A stretch of DNA of 64,000 nt from Amycolatopsis methanolica 239 (GCF_000739085.1 NZ_CP009110.1:4340001-4404000), one strand, 5' to 3'. Shown: positions 1-9,676, counted from the first letter of the stretch. The notes: a model not told the origin generated them from the letters alone. Numbers and translations are program-made.

Positions 1-132
1 CGGCAGAACGTGCACGCTCCGCGGCAGACCGGCCTGGAGCCGGGGCTCCCGCCCGAGGCGGACCCCGGCGACGTCGCCGAGCAGCAGCAGGAAGTGGAGT
101 TCGAGACGGACGAGGAGGCGCTGCGTGGCTGA
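1..132 (+). CDS. C-terminal tail of an unidentified protein (partial)
   Basis: The window opens inside this gene. Only the last 43 codons are visible, ending in TGA at 130-132. The tail is acidic and rich in Gln and Glu, with no recognisable domain, so no function can be given. Its stop lies inside the start region of the next gene (GTG at 125, 8-bp overlap), which suggests the two are translated from one transcript. Confidence 0.5.
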   Translation, partial: RQNVHAPRQTGLEPGLPPEADPGDVAEQQQEVEFETDEEALRG

Positions 133-1429
133 CCCCGCCCGCATCGTGATCATCGGCGGGGGCTACGTCGGCGCCACCACGGCCCGGCAGCTGCGCAAGC
201 GGCTCACCGCCGAGGAAGCCCAGCTGGCCGTGGTCGACCCGCGGTCCTACATGACCTACCAGCCGTTCCTCGCCGAGGCCGCGGCCGGGTCCGTCGAGCC
301 GCGGCACGTGGTCGTGCCGCTGCGCGAGGTGCTGCCCGGCTGCAAGGTGATGGCCGCCGAGGCGACCGGCGTGGACACCACGTCCAAGTCGGTCACCCTG
401 CGCGTCGCCGCCGGGCACGTCGAGCAGCTCGGCTACGACATCCTCGTGGTGGCGCCCGGCTCGGTGTCCAAGACGCTGCCGATTCCCGGCCTGGCCGAGC
501 ACGGCATCGGCTTCAAGACCCTGGAGGAGGCCGTCTACCTGCGCAACCACGTGCTGTCCCGGCTCGACCTGGCGGCCAGCACGATGGACCGCGAGCTGCG
601 GCGCAAGCTGCTGACGTTCGTGTTCGTCGGCGGCGGCTACGCGGGCATCGAGGCGATGGCGGAGCTGGAGGACATGACCCGCCACGCGCTGAAGGACTAC
701 GGCATCGACCGCTCCGAGCTGCGGTGGGTGCTGGTCGAGGCGGCCGACCGGATCATGCCGGAGGTCAGCTCGTCGCTGGCGAGCTACACCCTCGACGTGC
801 TGACCAAGCGCGGCTTCGAGGTGCACCTGGGCACGACGCTCAAGTCGTGCGAGGACTGCCACGTCGTGCTGGGCGACGACACCGAGTTCGACGCCGACAC
901 GATCGTCTGGACTGCGGGCGTCAAGCCGAGCCCCATGCTCGCCGACACCGACCTGCCGCTGAACCCGCGCGGCCGGGTGTGCTGCGCGACGACGCTGGAG
1001 GTGGACGGCGCGCCGGGCGTGTTCTCGGCCGGTGACGCCGCCGCGGTGCCGGACGTGACCAGCAAGGAACCGGGCGCGGTGTGCGCGCCGTCGGCGCAGC
1101 ACGCCTCGCGGCAGGCGGTCGTGCTGGCGAAGAACATCGTCGCGACGCTGCGCGGCGGGCCGCTGGAGGGCTACCGGCACTCCTACGCCGGGTCGGTCGC
1201 GAGCCTCGGCCTGTACCAGGGGGTCGCGCAGATCTACGGCGTGAAGCTGCGCGGCTGGCCGGCGTGGGCGCTGCACCGCGCGTACCACCTGATGACGATG
1301 CCGACCGCGCACCGCAAGACGCGGATCGCCGCGGACTGGCTGATCTCGCTGCCGTTCCGGCGCCAGGTCGTCGCGACCGGCGAGCAGCACCACCCGCGGG
1401 AGCAGTTCGTGCGGGCCAGCCAGAAGTAG
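125..1429 (+). CDS. NAD(P)/FAD-dependent oxidoreductase, NDH-2-like
   Basis: The 434-residue product has the two-dinucleotide-fold layout of type II NADH dehydrogenases. The FAD-binding GGGYVG is at residues 11-16, a second glycine-rich motif GGGYAG for NAD(P)H is at about 169-174, and the FAD-contacting VFSAGDAA is at about 299-306. Such enzymes pass electrons from NADH to quinone at the inner face of the membrane without pumping protons. A C-terminal segment rich in W, Y and basic residues (about 375-410) could attach it to the membrane. The start GTG at 125 overlaps the previous gene by 8 bp. The electron acceptor is not shown by the sequence; a different flavoprotein reductase is possible. 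Confidence 0.8.
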   Translation: MADPARIVIIGGGYVGATTARQLRKRLTAEEAQLAVVDPRSYMTYQPFLAEAAAGSVEPRHVVVPLREVLPGCKVMAAEATGVDTTSKSVTLRVAAGHVEQLGYDILVVAPGSVSKTLPIPGLAEHGIGFKTLEEAVYLRNHVLSRLDLAASTMDRELRRKLLTFVFVGGGYAGIEAMAELEDMTRHALKDYGIDRSELRWVLVEAADRIMPEVSSSLASYTLDVLTKRGFEVHLGTTLKSCEDCHVVLGDDTEFDADTIVWTAGVKPSPMLADTDLPLNPRGRVCCATTLEVDGAPGVFSAGDAAAVPDVTSKEPGAVCAPSAQHASRQAVVLAKNIVATLRGGPLEGYRHSYAGSVASLGLYQGVAQIYGVKLRGWPAWALHRAYHLMTMPTAHRKTRIAADWLISLPFRRQVVATGEQHHPREQFVRASQK

Positions 1430-1431
1430 CT

Positions 1432-3272
1432 GTGGGATTCCCGGTCGCCCGCAAGCTGATCGACAGCCACCTGGTGTCGGGTGCGCCGGTGCCGGGTCGC
1501 GAGATCGGCCTGCGGGTCGACCAGACCCTCACCCAGGACGCCACCGGCACGCTGGTGATGCCGGAACTGGAGGCGCTGGGGCTGGACCGCGCGCGCACCG
1601 GGGTGAGCATCCGGTACGTCGACCACAACCTGCTGCAGGCGGACGAGAAGAATCGCACCCGACGCACATGGCGCGCTTCGGGGTGCCGGGGCAGACGATG
1701 GTCGGGTCCGACTCGCACACGTGCGCCGCGGGGTCGCCCGGCATGCTCGCGATCGGTCGGCGGGCTGGAGGTCGCGATGGCGATCGCCGGGGAGCCGCTG
1801 TACCTGCGGATGCCGGAGATCTGGGGCGTGCGCCTGACCAGCGCGCTGCCGGAGTGGGTGTCGGCCAAGGACGTGACCCTGGAGATGCTGCGCCGGCACG
1901 GCGTCAAGGGGGGCTGAACCGGATCGTGGAGTACCACGGTCCGGGGCTGGCATCGCTGGCGGTGATGGACCGGCACGTGATCGCGAACATGGGCGCGGAA
2001 CTCGGCGCCACGACGACGGTCTTCCCGACGGACGAGGCGGTGCTTGAGTTTTTGCGGGCGCAGGACCGGGCTTCGGATTTCAAGGAGCTCGTCGCCGATC
2101 CGGACTCGGTGTACGACGTGGCGGAGGAGATCGATCTGTCCGCGCTGGAGCCGCTGATCGCGTGCCCGTCGACGCCGGACAACGTGGTGCCGGTGCGGGA
2201 GGTGGCGGGCACCGAGGTGCGGCAGGTGGTGATCGGCTCGTCGGCCAACCCGGGTTTGCGGGACTTCGCGGTGGCGGCGGCGATGGTGCGCGGGCGGCAG
2301 ACGCACGACGCGGTGAGCTTCGACGTGAACCCGACGTCGCGGGAGATCCTCGCGGACCTGACCAAGATGGGCGCGACGCTCGACCTGGTGTCCGCGGGCG
2401 CGCGGCTGCACCAGGCGGGGTGCCTGGGGTGCATCGGGATGGGGCAGGCGCCGGCGGCCGGGCACAATTCGCTGCGCACGTTCCCGCGGAACTTCCCCGG
2501 CCGGTCCGGCACCAGGGAGGACAGGGTGTGGCTGTGCTCGCCGGCGACCGCGACGGCGGCCGCGCTGACCGGGGTGATCACCGATCCGCGTGAGCTGAGC
2601 ATGGGTTACCCGTCGGTGGCGCTGCCCGGGCGGGCCACGGTCAACACGGCCATGCTGGTGCCGCCGCTGCCGCCGGAGCGGGCCGCGCGCGAGGAGTTGG
2701 TCAAGGGACCGAACATCTCGTCGCTGCCGGACTTCCCGCCCCTGCCGGACGACATCTAGGCCGTCGTGTTGCTGAAGGTGGGCGACAACATCTCGACCGA
2801 CGAGATCTCCCGGCCGGCGCGGCGGCCCTGCCGTTCCGTTCGAACATCCCGAGCTGGCGGACTTCACGTTCACCCGGGTCGACGAGACGTACCCGTCGCG
2901 GGCGCGCGAGACCGAGGTCGGGCACTTCGTCGTCGGCGGGGACAACTACGGGCAGGGCTCGTCGCGGGAGCACGCCGCCATCACGCCGCTGCACCTCGGT
3001 CTGCACGCGGTGATCGCGAAGTCGTTCGCGCGGATCCACTGGCAGAACCTCGCCAACTTCGGGATCCTCGCGCTGGAGTTCACCGATCCGGCGGACTACG
3101 ACCGCGTCGAGCAGGGACACGTGCTGGCGCTGCGGGAGTTGCGCTCGCAGTTGGCCGAGGGCGAGGAGCTCACCGCGACCGACAGGACCGCGGGAGTGGA
3201 CATCGCGCTGCGGCACCGGCTCTCCCCGAGGCAGGTGGAAGCCGTCCTGGAGGGCGGCCGAATCCCCTCCTC
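1432..3272 (+). pseudogene. Aconitate hydratase (AcnA/mitochondrial-type, about 640 aa) pseudogene
   Basis: Translation in shifting frames gives an almost end-to-end aconitase. It begins at GTG 1432 (VARKLIDSHLVSG) and continues through GSDSHT, VGVRL-like and GMGQAP regions to the swivel domain (NYGQGSSREHAA, SFARIHWQNL). I count at least six lesions. About 30 codons plus the frame are lost near 1650 after LLQADEKN. Frameshifts lie near 1755, in the G6 run near 1911, near 2811 and near 2850. A stop TAG replaces a GAG-like codon at 2757-2759. The first iron-sulfur cysteine (usually in IGSCTNSS) is replaced (IGSSANPG), while the C-x-x-C before IGMGQAP remains. The internal deletion makes genuine decay more likely than sequencing error. 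Homology fades near 3272. Confidence 0.9.
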
Positions 3273-3757
<485 letters not shown>

Positions 3758-4405
3758 TCATCGCAGCCAGGAACGCGGCGTCGGCGCCAGGCGGAGCCGC
3801 TGGGGTGGCCGCACTCCGGCCGGGAGCAGCCCGGCCGGGGCCGGGGATCTGCTCAGCCAGACGAAAACCTGCTCGCCCTCACGGACCGGCAGGCGGGGAT
3901 AGTCGTTGCGGTGCCCCGAACTCCGGAAGGACGCCAGCGGTGGCGCACCCGCTTCGGCGAGCGCGGGCAGCAGGTCGCGGCGGAAAAACTCGGGGAACGC
4001 ATCCGGATCCTCCGGGTGGCAGATCACGATCTCGAGCCCCGCCGCACCGTCCCCACCCGCGAGGGCCGGGGGCGAGGCGCGAGCCGCGTCGAGGTCGCCG
4101 GTCACCGCGGTCAGCAGCAGCACATCGTCCGAATCCACCATCGTCGCATTGGCGGCCTCCCGGTGCTCCAGCCACGCGGGATGTCGCTCGTAGAAGGCGG
4201 CCAGCGACCCGGCTCTCCGGGATGCGTCCGGGAATCCCCGGATCCACACGAAACGGTCCTGATCGTCCAGGTCGCGGAACTGGCCGTACACCCGCATGCC
4301 CGCCTCGGCCTGCGACTCCACGAACTCGTTGTCGAACAACGCGACCAGCTCGTCGCGCCGTCCCGGGTGCAGCGTGTACTGCCGGAGCTCGAACAGCTCG
4401 GTCAT
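3758..4405 (-). CDS. NIPSNAP-family protein
   Basis: The start is taken at ATG 4405 because the reading MTELFELRQYTLHPGRRDEL begins like other NIPSNAP proteins; an in-frame ATG at 4429 adds eight residues. The 215-aa product has the dimeric alpha-beta barrel pattern twice (residues about 1-100 and 110-210) and ends LRLAPTPRSWLR, a typical family terminus. The role of bacterial NIPSNAP proteins is not established; the fold is often used for small-molecule binding. The gene stands alone, pointing toward the aconitase remnant. Confidence 0.75.
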   Translation of the reverse strand: MTELFELRQYTLHPGRRDELVALFDNEFVESQAEAGMRVYGQFRDLDDQDRFVWIRGFPDASRRAGSLAAFYERHPAWLEHREAANATMVDSDDVLLLTAVTGDLDAARASPPALAGGDGAAGLEIVICHPEDPDAFPEFFRRDLLPALAEAGAPPLASFRSSGHRNDYPRLPVREGEQVFVWLSRSPAPAGLLPAGVRPPQRLRLAPTPRSWLR

Positions 4406-4589
4406 CTGGTCCCCCTCGTCGTGATCCATCCAGCACGCCGAGGCTAACGAGCACCACCGACAATTCCGGGCCGCTCAGGTTGCTCCCCGTTCTGGGCGGT
4501 GTCAGCGGCGTCGCCGGTCGTGTTCTACTTCGGGGACATCCCGTTCGGGCCGGGAGTGCACGTGCACCCGCGGCGAGGAGAGGAGCCTG

Positions 4590-5858
4590 ATGGATCTGGT
4601 CGCCCTGCGCCGGGACGTGCACGCGCACCCCGAACCCGCCTTCTGCGAGGTGCGGACGGCGGCGACGGTCCTCGCGCACCTGCGGGAACTCCCGGTGGAG
4701 GTGCGCACCGGCGTCGCCGCGATGCGCCGCGAGGGCGTGCCCGCCTACCCGGACGAGGCCACGCTCCGGGACTTCGCCGACCGGGCCGTCGCGACGGGCG
4801 CGGACGCCGCGGACGTGCGGCGGTTCGCCACCGAGGGCACGGCGATCGTCGCCGACCTCGCCGGCCGCCGCCCCGGCCCGGTCTGGGCGCTGCGGTTCGA
4901 CATGGACGCGCTGCCGGTCACCGAGGCCGACGACCCCGCGCACACTCCCGCGGCCGACGGGTTCCGCTCGCGCTACGAGGGGTTCATGCACGCCTGCGGG
5001 CACGACGGGCACGTGGCGATCGGGCTGGCGCTGGCGCGCCGGCTGGCCGACCGCGACTTTCCCGGCACGGTGCGGTTCCTGTTCCAGCCCGCCGAGGAGG
5101 GCGGCCGGGGAGCCCGCGCGATGCTCGCCGCGGACGCCGTCGCCGGTGTCGACCGCTTCCTGGCCGTGCACCTGGGCCTCGACCTGCCCGCGACGACCGT
5201 CGCGGCCGGGATCACCGGCATCTTCGCGACGACGAAGATGCGCGCGCGGTTCACCGGGGTCGCCTCGCACGCGGCGGCGGCACCCGAGGACGGCCGCAAC
5301 GCGCTGCTCGCCGCCGCGACGGCCGTGCTCGGCATCCATGGCCTGCCCCGGTTCTCCGCCGCCGACACGCGCGTCAACGTCGGCACCCTGCACGCCGGGG
5401 GCAACGTCAACATCGTGCCCGCGGCGGCCGAGCTGACCTGCGAGGCGCGATCGAAGGACGGCGCGGTGAACGCGGACCTCACCGAGCGGATCAAGCAGGT
5501 CCTGTGCGGCGCCGCGCAGGCGCAGGGCGTGGCGGTGGAGATCGAGGAGACCGGCGGCTCCACGTCGCTGGACTGCGACGACGAACTGCTGGACGCGGTG
5601 CTCGCGGCGGCCTCCGCGACCGGTCACGGCGAGCGGGCGCTGCGGACGCACGAAATGGGCGGCAGCGACGACGCCAGCCTCTTCGCCGAGGCCGTGCAGC
5701 GCGCGGGCGGTCTCGCCACCTACACGGTGATCGGCGGCGGCAACCCCGCGCCGCACCACAACCCGTACTTCGACGTGGACGAGGCGGCGTTGCCCGTCGC
5801 GGTCGGCATGCTGGAAGCTCTTGTGCGCCAGACCACACGTACGGATGACAATACGTAG
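4590..5858 (+). CDS. M20 family amidohydrolase (IAA-amino-acid hydrolase type)
   Basis: The 422-residue product is a two-metal M20D peptidase, the family that splits N-acyl or N-aminoacyl amides such as indole-acetyl-amino acids, hippurate or aminobenzoyl-glutamate. The metal-binding motifs are in order: RFDMDALP at about 102-109, HACGHDGH at about 133-140, PAEEGG at about 167-172 and the distal histidine in PHHNP at about 387. The dimerisation domain lies between about 210 and 320. The start ATG 4590 follows a GAGGAGAGGAG ribosome-binding site. The substrate cannot be read from the sequence. It is a single gene with no partner on its strand. Confidence 0.88.
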   Translation: MDLVALRRDVHAHPEPAFCEVRTAATVLAHLRELPVEVRTGVAAMRREGVPAYPDEATLRDFADRAVATGADAADVRRFATEGTAIVADLAGRRPGPVWALRFDMDALPVTEADDPAHTPAADGFRSRYEGFMHACGHDGHVAIGLALARRLADRDFPGTVRFLFQPAEEGGRGARAMLAADAVAGVDRFLAVHLGLDLPATTVAAGITGIFATTKMRARFTGVASHAAAAPEDGRNALLAAATAVLGIHGLPRFSAADTRVNVGTLHAGGNVNIVPAAAELTCEARSKDGAVNADLTERIKQVLCGAAQAQGVAVEIEETGGSTSLDCDDELLDAVLAAASATGHGERALRTHEMGGSDDASLFAEAVQRAGGLATYTVIGGGNPAPHHNPYFDVDEAALPVAVGMLEALVRQTTRTDDNT

Positions 5859-5915
5859 CCGACTCGGTGGTTCGGCTGATGTGTGCTCGTCTCGCCGAGG
5901 GGCACCCTTTGTGGT

Positions 5916-6191
5916 ATGACCGCGCAAGACATGCAAGCTCTGGCCGACACGGCCGCCGGGCTCATCCTGTTCCACAACGGCTTGTGGGGAGCGCCCACGT
6001 GCTACATGTGGGCCGGCCCCGACGGCTCCGCGGCAGGCCGCGTCCCGCCGTGGGAGTGCGAAGCGCTCGACCGGCTCCGCTGGCGCAAGCTGATCTCCGC
6101 ACCATCCGGCGCGGGAGTCGAGGACGTGCCCGTCGTGCCCACCGAGGCCGGGCTCGCTGCGCTGCGGGCGCAGCGGGCGCACGCCGCCTGA
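5916..6191 (+). CDS. Hypothetical protein, 91 aa
   Basis: The start is placed at ATG 5916; an upstream in-frame start at 5883 is possible, and neither has a convincing ribosome-binding site. The product has a helix-rich N-terminus, a middle with several Trp residues (HNGLWGAPTCYMWAG) and a C-terminal PTEAGLAALRA that resembles the wing end of a winged-helix fold. I do not recognise the family. Confidence 0.5.
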   Translation: MTAQDMQALADTAAGLILFHNGLWGAPTCYMWAGPDGSAAGRVPPWECEALDRLRWRKLISAPSGAGVEDVPVVPTEAGLAALRAQRAHAA

Positions 6192-6200
6192 AGACCGCGG

Positions 6201-6308
6201 TCAGCGCACCAGCGCGCTGAAGTCCGCCGTGAACCGGGCCAGCAGCTTCGCGAGCGCCGCCCGGTCGTCCGGATCCCACCCGGCCGTCACCTCGGCCACC
6301 ACCCTGGC
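6201..6308 (-). pseudogene. 3' remnant of a MarR-type regulator gene
   Basis: Read on the minus strand, 6308 down to the TGA at 6203-6201 encodes WDPDDRAALAKLLARF, then TADFSALVR and a stop. This resembles the closing helix of MarR-family regulators (pattern: D-R-x-x-L-x-x-L-L-x-x-F/L). A TAA lies directly upstream (6309-6311), so no N-terminal part remains. The fragment lies head to head with the intact MarR-like gene at 6325. I rate the family assignment as moderate because only 36 codons remain. Confidence 0.45.
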
Positions 6309-6324
6309 TTACATAGGAGTTGTC

Positions 6325-6699
6325 GTGGATCCGCTCGACAAGCCGATCGGTTTCTGGCTCAAGCACCTGCACAACCTGCTGGAGGACGGCCTCACGCGCG
6401 TGCTCGCCGACCGCGGCCTGACGCGGCGGCACTGGCAGGCGCTCAACACCTCGCGCCACGGCGCGGACACGCTCAAGGTGTTCGACGGCGCCGCCGAGGC
6501 ACGCGCCGATCTGGTCGCCCGCGGCTGGATCACCGCGGACGGCACCCTCACCGACGAGGGCCGCACAGCGCGCACGGAGATCGCCGAGCGGGTGCGGCGC
6601 TTCCGCGACCTGTCCGTCGCCGGACTGACGAATGACCAGTACGCCGACAGCGTCCGGGCACTCGCGACGATGGCAGGCAACCTGGAGACCGCGCGCTAG
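6325..6699 (+). CDS. MarR-like winged-helix regulator
   Basis: The start is GTG 6325 with AGGAG at about 6316 as ribosome-binding site; a longer frame upstream runs through the antisense of a gene remnant and is not credible. The 124-aa product begins VDPLDKPIGFWLKHLHNLLE (dimerisation helix), continues with the helix-turn-helix (LTRRHWQALN) and wing (ARGWITADGTLTDEGRTAR) and ends in a dimerisation helix, as in MarR proteins. Its stop overlaps the convergent LysR gene stop by 4 bp. The ligand is unknown. Confidence 0.65.
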   Translation: MDPLDKPIGFWLKHLHNLLEDGLTRVLADRGLTRRHWQALNTSRHGADTLKVFDGAAEARADLVARGWITADGTLTDEGRTARTEIAERVRRFRDLSVAGLTNDQYADSVRALATMAGNLETAR

Positions 6700-7589
6700 C
6701 TCTCCAGCTCCGCGTGCACCTCCCGCAGCAAGGCCGCCGCCGCGGGGGACAGCGGCCGCGCCGTCGAGTGGATCAGCGACACCGGCCAGCGCAGCGGGTC
6801 GGCCAGTGGCACCGGCACCACGCCCGGCATGTCCCCCGCCGCGCCCGAGGGCAGGAAACCGATCCCGAGCCCTTGGCAGATCAGGGCCCGCGCGTTGCCG
6901 TAGTCCGACACCTCCAGCGGCACCTGCCTGCTCAGCCCGGCCCCGGCGAAGGCGCGGTCCACGAGCGTCCGGTTCCCCCACCCCACCGGGAAGTCCACGA
7001 AGGACTCCTCCGCCAGGTCGGCGAGCGTCACCCCGCTCCGGCTCGCCAGCGGGTGGTCCGGCGCGACCAGGAGGCTCAGGTCCTCCTCCGTGACGATCTC
7101 GTGCGCCAGCCCGGCAGGTACCTTGCCGGCCAGGGACGCCAGGGCGAGGTCCATCCGCCCGTCGAGCACCGCCCGCACGTCTCCCGCCGAGCCCGACGGC
7201 GAGTACTGCATCCGCACGGCCGCGTGCGGATGCCGTCGCGAGAACCGGCCGAGCAGCCGCGGCACGTTGACTCGCCCGGTCGACAGGAGGGCGCCCATCG
7301 TGACCGCACCGCGGACCTCCCCGCTGGCTCCCGCCGCGGCCTGCGCCGCCGCGCGCGCCGCGGCCAGTGCGGTCCGCGCCTCGGGCAGCATCGCGGCGCC
7401 GGCCGCGGTCAGCGCGACCCGGCGGCTGTCCCGGTCGAACAGCTCGGCCCCGACCTCCCGTTCCAGCGCCCGGATCGCCGTCGACACCGCCGACTGCACG
7501 ACCCGCAACCGCTGGGACGCGCGCGTGAAACTCAGTTCCTCGGCGACCGCCACGAAATACGACAGCTGACGCAGTTCCACGCCACCCAT
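6696..7589 (-). CDS. LysR-family transcriptional regulator
   Basis: The 297-residue product has the LysR helix-turn-helix at about 5-65 (VELRQLSYFVAVAEELSFTR, SAVSTAIRALEREVG) and a periplasmic-binding-like effector domain at about 95-295. It is transcribed away from the MFS remnant that begins 44 bp upstream of its start. The usual arrangement would have this regulator control that transporter, so its natural target may be lost. The effector is unknown. Confidence 0.88.
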   Translation of the reverse strand: MGGVELRQLSYFVAVAEELSFTRASQRLRVVQSAVSTAIRALEREVGAELFDRDSRRVALTAAGAAMLPEARTALAAARAAAQAAAGASGEVRGAVTMGALLSTGRVNVPRLLGRFSRRHPHAAVRMQYSPSGSAGDVRAVLDGRMDLALASLAGKVPAGLAHEIVTEEDLSLLVAPDHPLASRSGVTLADLAEESFVDFPVGWGNRTLVDRAFAGAGLSRQVPLEVSDYGNARALICQGLGIGFLPSGAAGDMPGVVPVPLADPLRWPVSLIHSTARPLSPAAAALLREVHAELES

Positions 7590-7632
7590 CTAACACCGCG
7601 ATAGCTGCCAGCGAAAACATTCGTTGGACGAG

Positions 7633-7949
7633 ATGAGCGTACGGGCGCACTCTGGGGTCGTGATCATCGAGACCCATCCCCCGCACACCACGTCCCGCCA
7701 GCACGGCGCCGGAGCGGGCGCCGGGTTCAAGGCCAGCGTCGGGATCGTGCTCGGCCTGGCCCCGGCGGAAAGCCGTGGCGAGGCGCTGTCCGGGCTGTTC
7801 CTGGCCGCCTACGCCGGGCTGCGCTGCCGGTGCTCGCGCTCGGGGTGGCCCCCCAGGTGGTGGACGTGCGGATCGCGCTGGCCGGGTTCACCGTGGCCCT
7901 GCTGGCGATCCTGGCGGCCGTGGTGCGGCGGCTGTTCCGGGCGAGCTGA
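7633..7949 (+). pseudogene. MFS transporter, internally deleted remnant
   Basis: The 5' end (MSVRAHSGVVIIETHPP) is followed within 40 codons by GIVLGLAPAESRGEALSG and FLAAYAGL, which is the start of the last two membrane helices of an MFS carrier. A missing base near 7829 changes frame. In the other frame the text continues LPVLALGVAPQVVDVRIAL, then AGFTVALLAILAAVVRRLFRAS and TGA at 7947-7949. About 350 codons are therefore missing between the N-terminus and the last helices, so the gene cannot make a carrier. Its 3' end overlaps the convergent gene at 7888-8685. Confidence 0.75.
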
Positions 7950-8685
7950 GCGCCTGCACGTCCGCATAGGACGGGACAGGCGGGATGGCGCCGCCCGCCG
8001 CGACCGCGCCGACCGTGCGGACCACGGCCTCCAGCGCGGCCCGGAACAGCAGCGAGCCGCAGCTGACGCGCCGGACGCCGAGTTCGGCGAGCCGCCGCAG
8101 GGGCGGGCCCGCCAGGACGTTCACACCGACGTCGACCGCCGCGACCACCGCGGCGATCGTCGTCTCGTCCGTCAGTCCGGGCACGAACACCCCGTCGGCC
8201 CCGGCGTCCCGGTAGGCGCGGACACGGGCCACGGGGTCGTCGCCGGTGCCGAGCCAGTGCGTGTCGGTGCGGGCGTTGACGAACAGGCCGGGCGCGGCGT
8301 CCTTGAGCGCGGTGATCAGCCGCTGCTGGTGCGCGGGTTCGGCGAGGCGCCCGCCGTCGCGGCCGTCCTCGATGTTCACCCCGGCCACGCCGAGTTCGGC
8401 GAGTTCCGCGCCAAGGGCGGCGACCTCGCCGGGGTCGTCCGAGAAGCCGCCCTCGATGTCGACGGTGACGTAGCAGGGCAGCCGGGTCAGCCTGCGGGCG
8501 AGGGCGACGGTCTCGTCCCGGGTCGCGCCGGCGCCGTCGGGCAGGCCGGCCGCGGCGGCGACTCCCAGGCTGGTGGTGCCGATGGCCGGGAAGCCTTCGG
8601 CGACGAGGACGGCCGCGGAGGCGTAGTCCCAGGCGTTGGGCAGCAGCAGGGGTTTCCCGGTCCGGTGCAGCGCGGCGAAGCTCAT
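7888..8685 (-). CDS. Isocitrate lyase / PEP mutase family protein
   Basis: The 265-residue product is a TIM-barrel enzyme of the isocitrate lyase/phosphoenolpyruvate mutase superfamily. It has the metal- and substrate-binding VDIEGG at 75-80, NIEDG at about 104-108 and VNARTD at about 136-141. It lacks the KKCGH loop of true isocitrate lyases, so it is more likely a phosphonopyruvate hydrolase-like, carboxyvinyl-phosphonate or oxaloacetate-type lyase of unknown substrate. The family-like sequence ends at SYADVQAL. The last 19 residues read into the neighbouring MFS remnant and may be an acquired extension. Confidence 0.8.
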   Translation of the reverse strand: MSFAALHRTGKPLLLPNAWDYASAAVLVAEGFPAIGTTSLGVAAAAGLPDGAGATRDETVALARRLTRLPCYVTVDIEGGFSDDPGEVAALGAELAELGVAGVNIEDGRDGGRLAEPAHQQRLITALKDAAPGLFVNARTDTHWLGTGDDPVARVRAYRDAGADGVFVPGLTDETTIAAVVAAVDVGVNVLAGPPLRRLAELGVRRVSCGSLLFRAALEAVVRTVGAVAAGGAIPPVPSYADVQALSSPGTAAAPRPPGSPAGPR

Positions 8686-8737
8686 GCCGGAACGCTAGCG
8701 CCGGGAATTGTCGGTGGTGGCCGATACGATGCGTTCC

Positions 8738-9361
8738 GTGAGCAACCCGCACCTGGAACCGGACCCGGTCTTCGCGGGCGCGCCCCTGGCCCGGGCCCGG
8801 CGCGCCGCGCTCGTCGTGCACGGGCGGGGTCAGACGCCGGACTACATGCTCGCGATCCTCGACCGGGTCGCGGTGCCGGACATCGCGTACGTGCTGCCAG
8901 GGGCGGCGGGGCAGACGTGGTACCCGGCGGGGTTCATGCAGCCGCTCGCGGCGAACCAGCCGTGGGCGGACCACGCGCTGGACGCGATGGCGGCGTTCCT
9001 GGCGCGCATCGCCGAGGCCGGGATCGGGGCGGAGAACGTGTTCCTGGTCGGGTTCTCGCAGGGGGCGTGCCTGTTGTCGGAACTGCTGGTGCGCTCGCCG
9101 CGCCGGTACGCCGGGGCGGCGCTGCTGACCGGCGGGTACCTGGGGCCGGAGGAGCGCGCGCCGTCGGGGTCGCTGGCGGGCACGCCGGTGTTCGCGGGCA
9201 CGAGCCGCTACGACGAGTGGGTGCCGCTCGAGCGAGCGGAGGCCACAGCGAGGCTGCTGGAGCGGATGGGAGCCGCGGTGACGCTGCGCGTGTACGAGGA
9301 CCGCGAGCACCTGGTGAACGACGACGAGATCGCGGAGGTGCGCAAGCTGCTGACGAGCTGA
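8738..9361 (+). CDS. Alpha/beta-hydrolase, phospholipase/carboxylesterase type
   Basis: The start is taken at GTG 8738 (VSNPHLEPDP); upstream starts at 8708 add a non-conserved leader. The 207-aa product has an HGRGQ oxyanion segment near residue 29, the nucleophile elbow GFSQGA (Ser about 107), an acidic residue in SRYDEWVP (about 158) and a histidine in REHLVND (about 190). This is the layout of the AB_hydrolase_2 (phospholipase/carboxylesterase) family. No signal peptide is seen, so it is probably cytoplasmic. It is divergent from the PEP-mutase-like gene with about 50 bp between. Confidence 0.85.
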   Translation: MSNPHLEPDPVFAGAPLARARRAALVVHGRGQTPDYMLAILDRVAVPDIAYVLPGAAGQTWYPAGFMQPLAANQPWADHALDAMAAFLARIAEAGIGAENVFLVGFSQGACLLSELLVRSPRRYAGAALLTGGYLGPEERAPSGSLAGTPVFAGTSRYDEWVPLERAEATARLLERMGAAVTLRVYEDREHLVNDDEIAEVRKLLTS

Positions 9362-9504
9362 GGTCGTCTGCCACGGGGATCGGTCATTTGCGGCCAGGTG
9401 GGCGGCACCCACGGGACGATCGCGGTTCCTGGCCACGATCGGTCCATCGGGTGGCGACGACTCCCCGGGCGAGCGGCCGTTGGGGAACACCCGCATCTGC
9501 CGGG

Positions 9505-9632
9505 GAACCACACACCCGGCCGATACCCCGCGCCGCCGCCTGCACCAGCGGCGCCAGCGCGGCCGGCTGCGCACCATCGGCATGCACCACCAGCGACACC
9601 GCCGCGATCACCGCGCCCGAACCATCCCACAC
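9505..9632. repeat. Direct repeat copy A: duplicated 3' end of the adjacent iclR gene
   Basis: This 128-bp segment matches 9723-9850 with about four mismatches, at an offset of 218 bp. On the minus strand it encodes the same C-terminal residues as the IclR protein (AVIAAVSLVVHADGAQPAAL and onward). It is followed by a divergent tail and no separate start, so it is a duplicated gene end rather than a gene. Confidence 0.88.
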
Positions 9633-9676
9633 GCGCACAGCGATACCTCCCTGGGCAACACAAGCGCGGCGATAGC

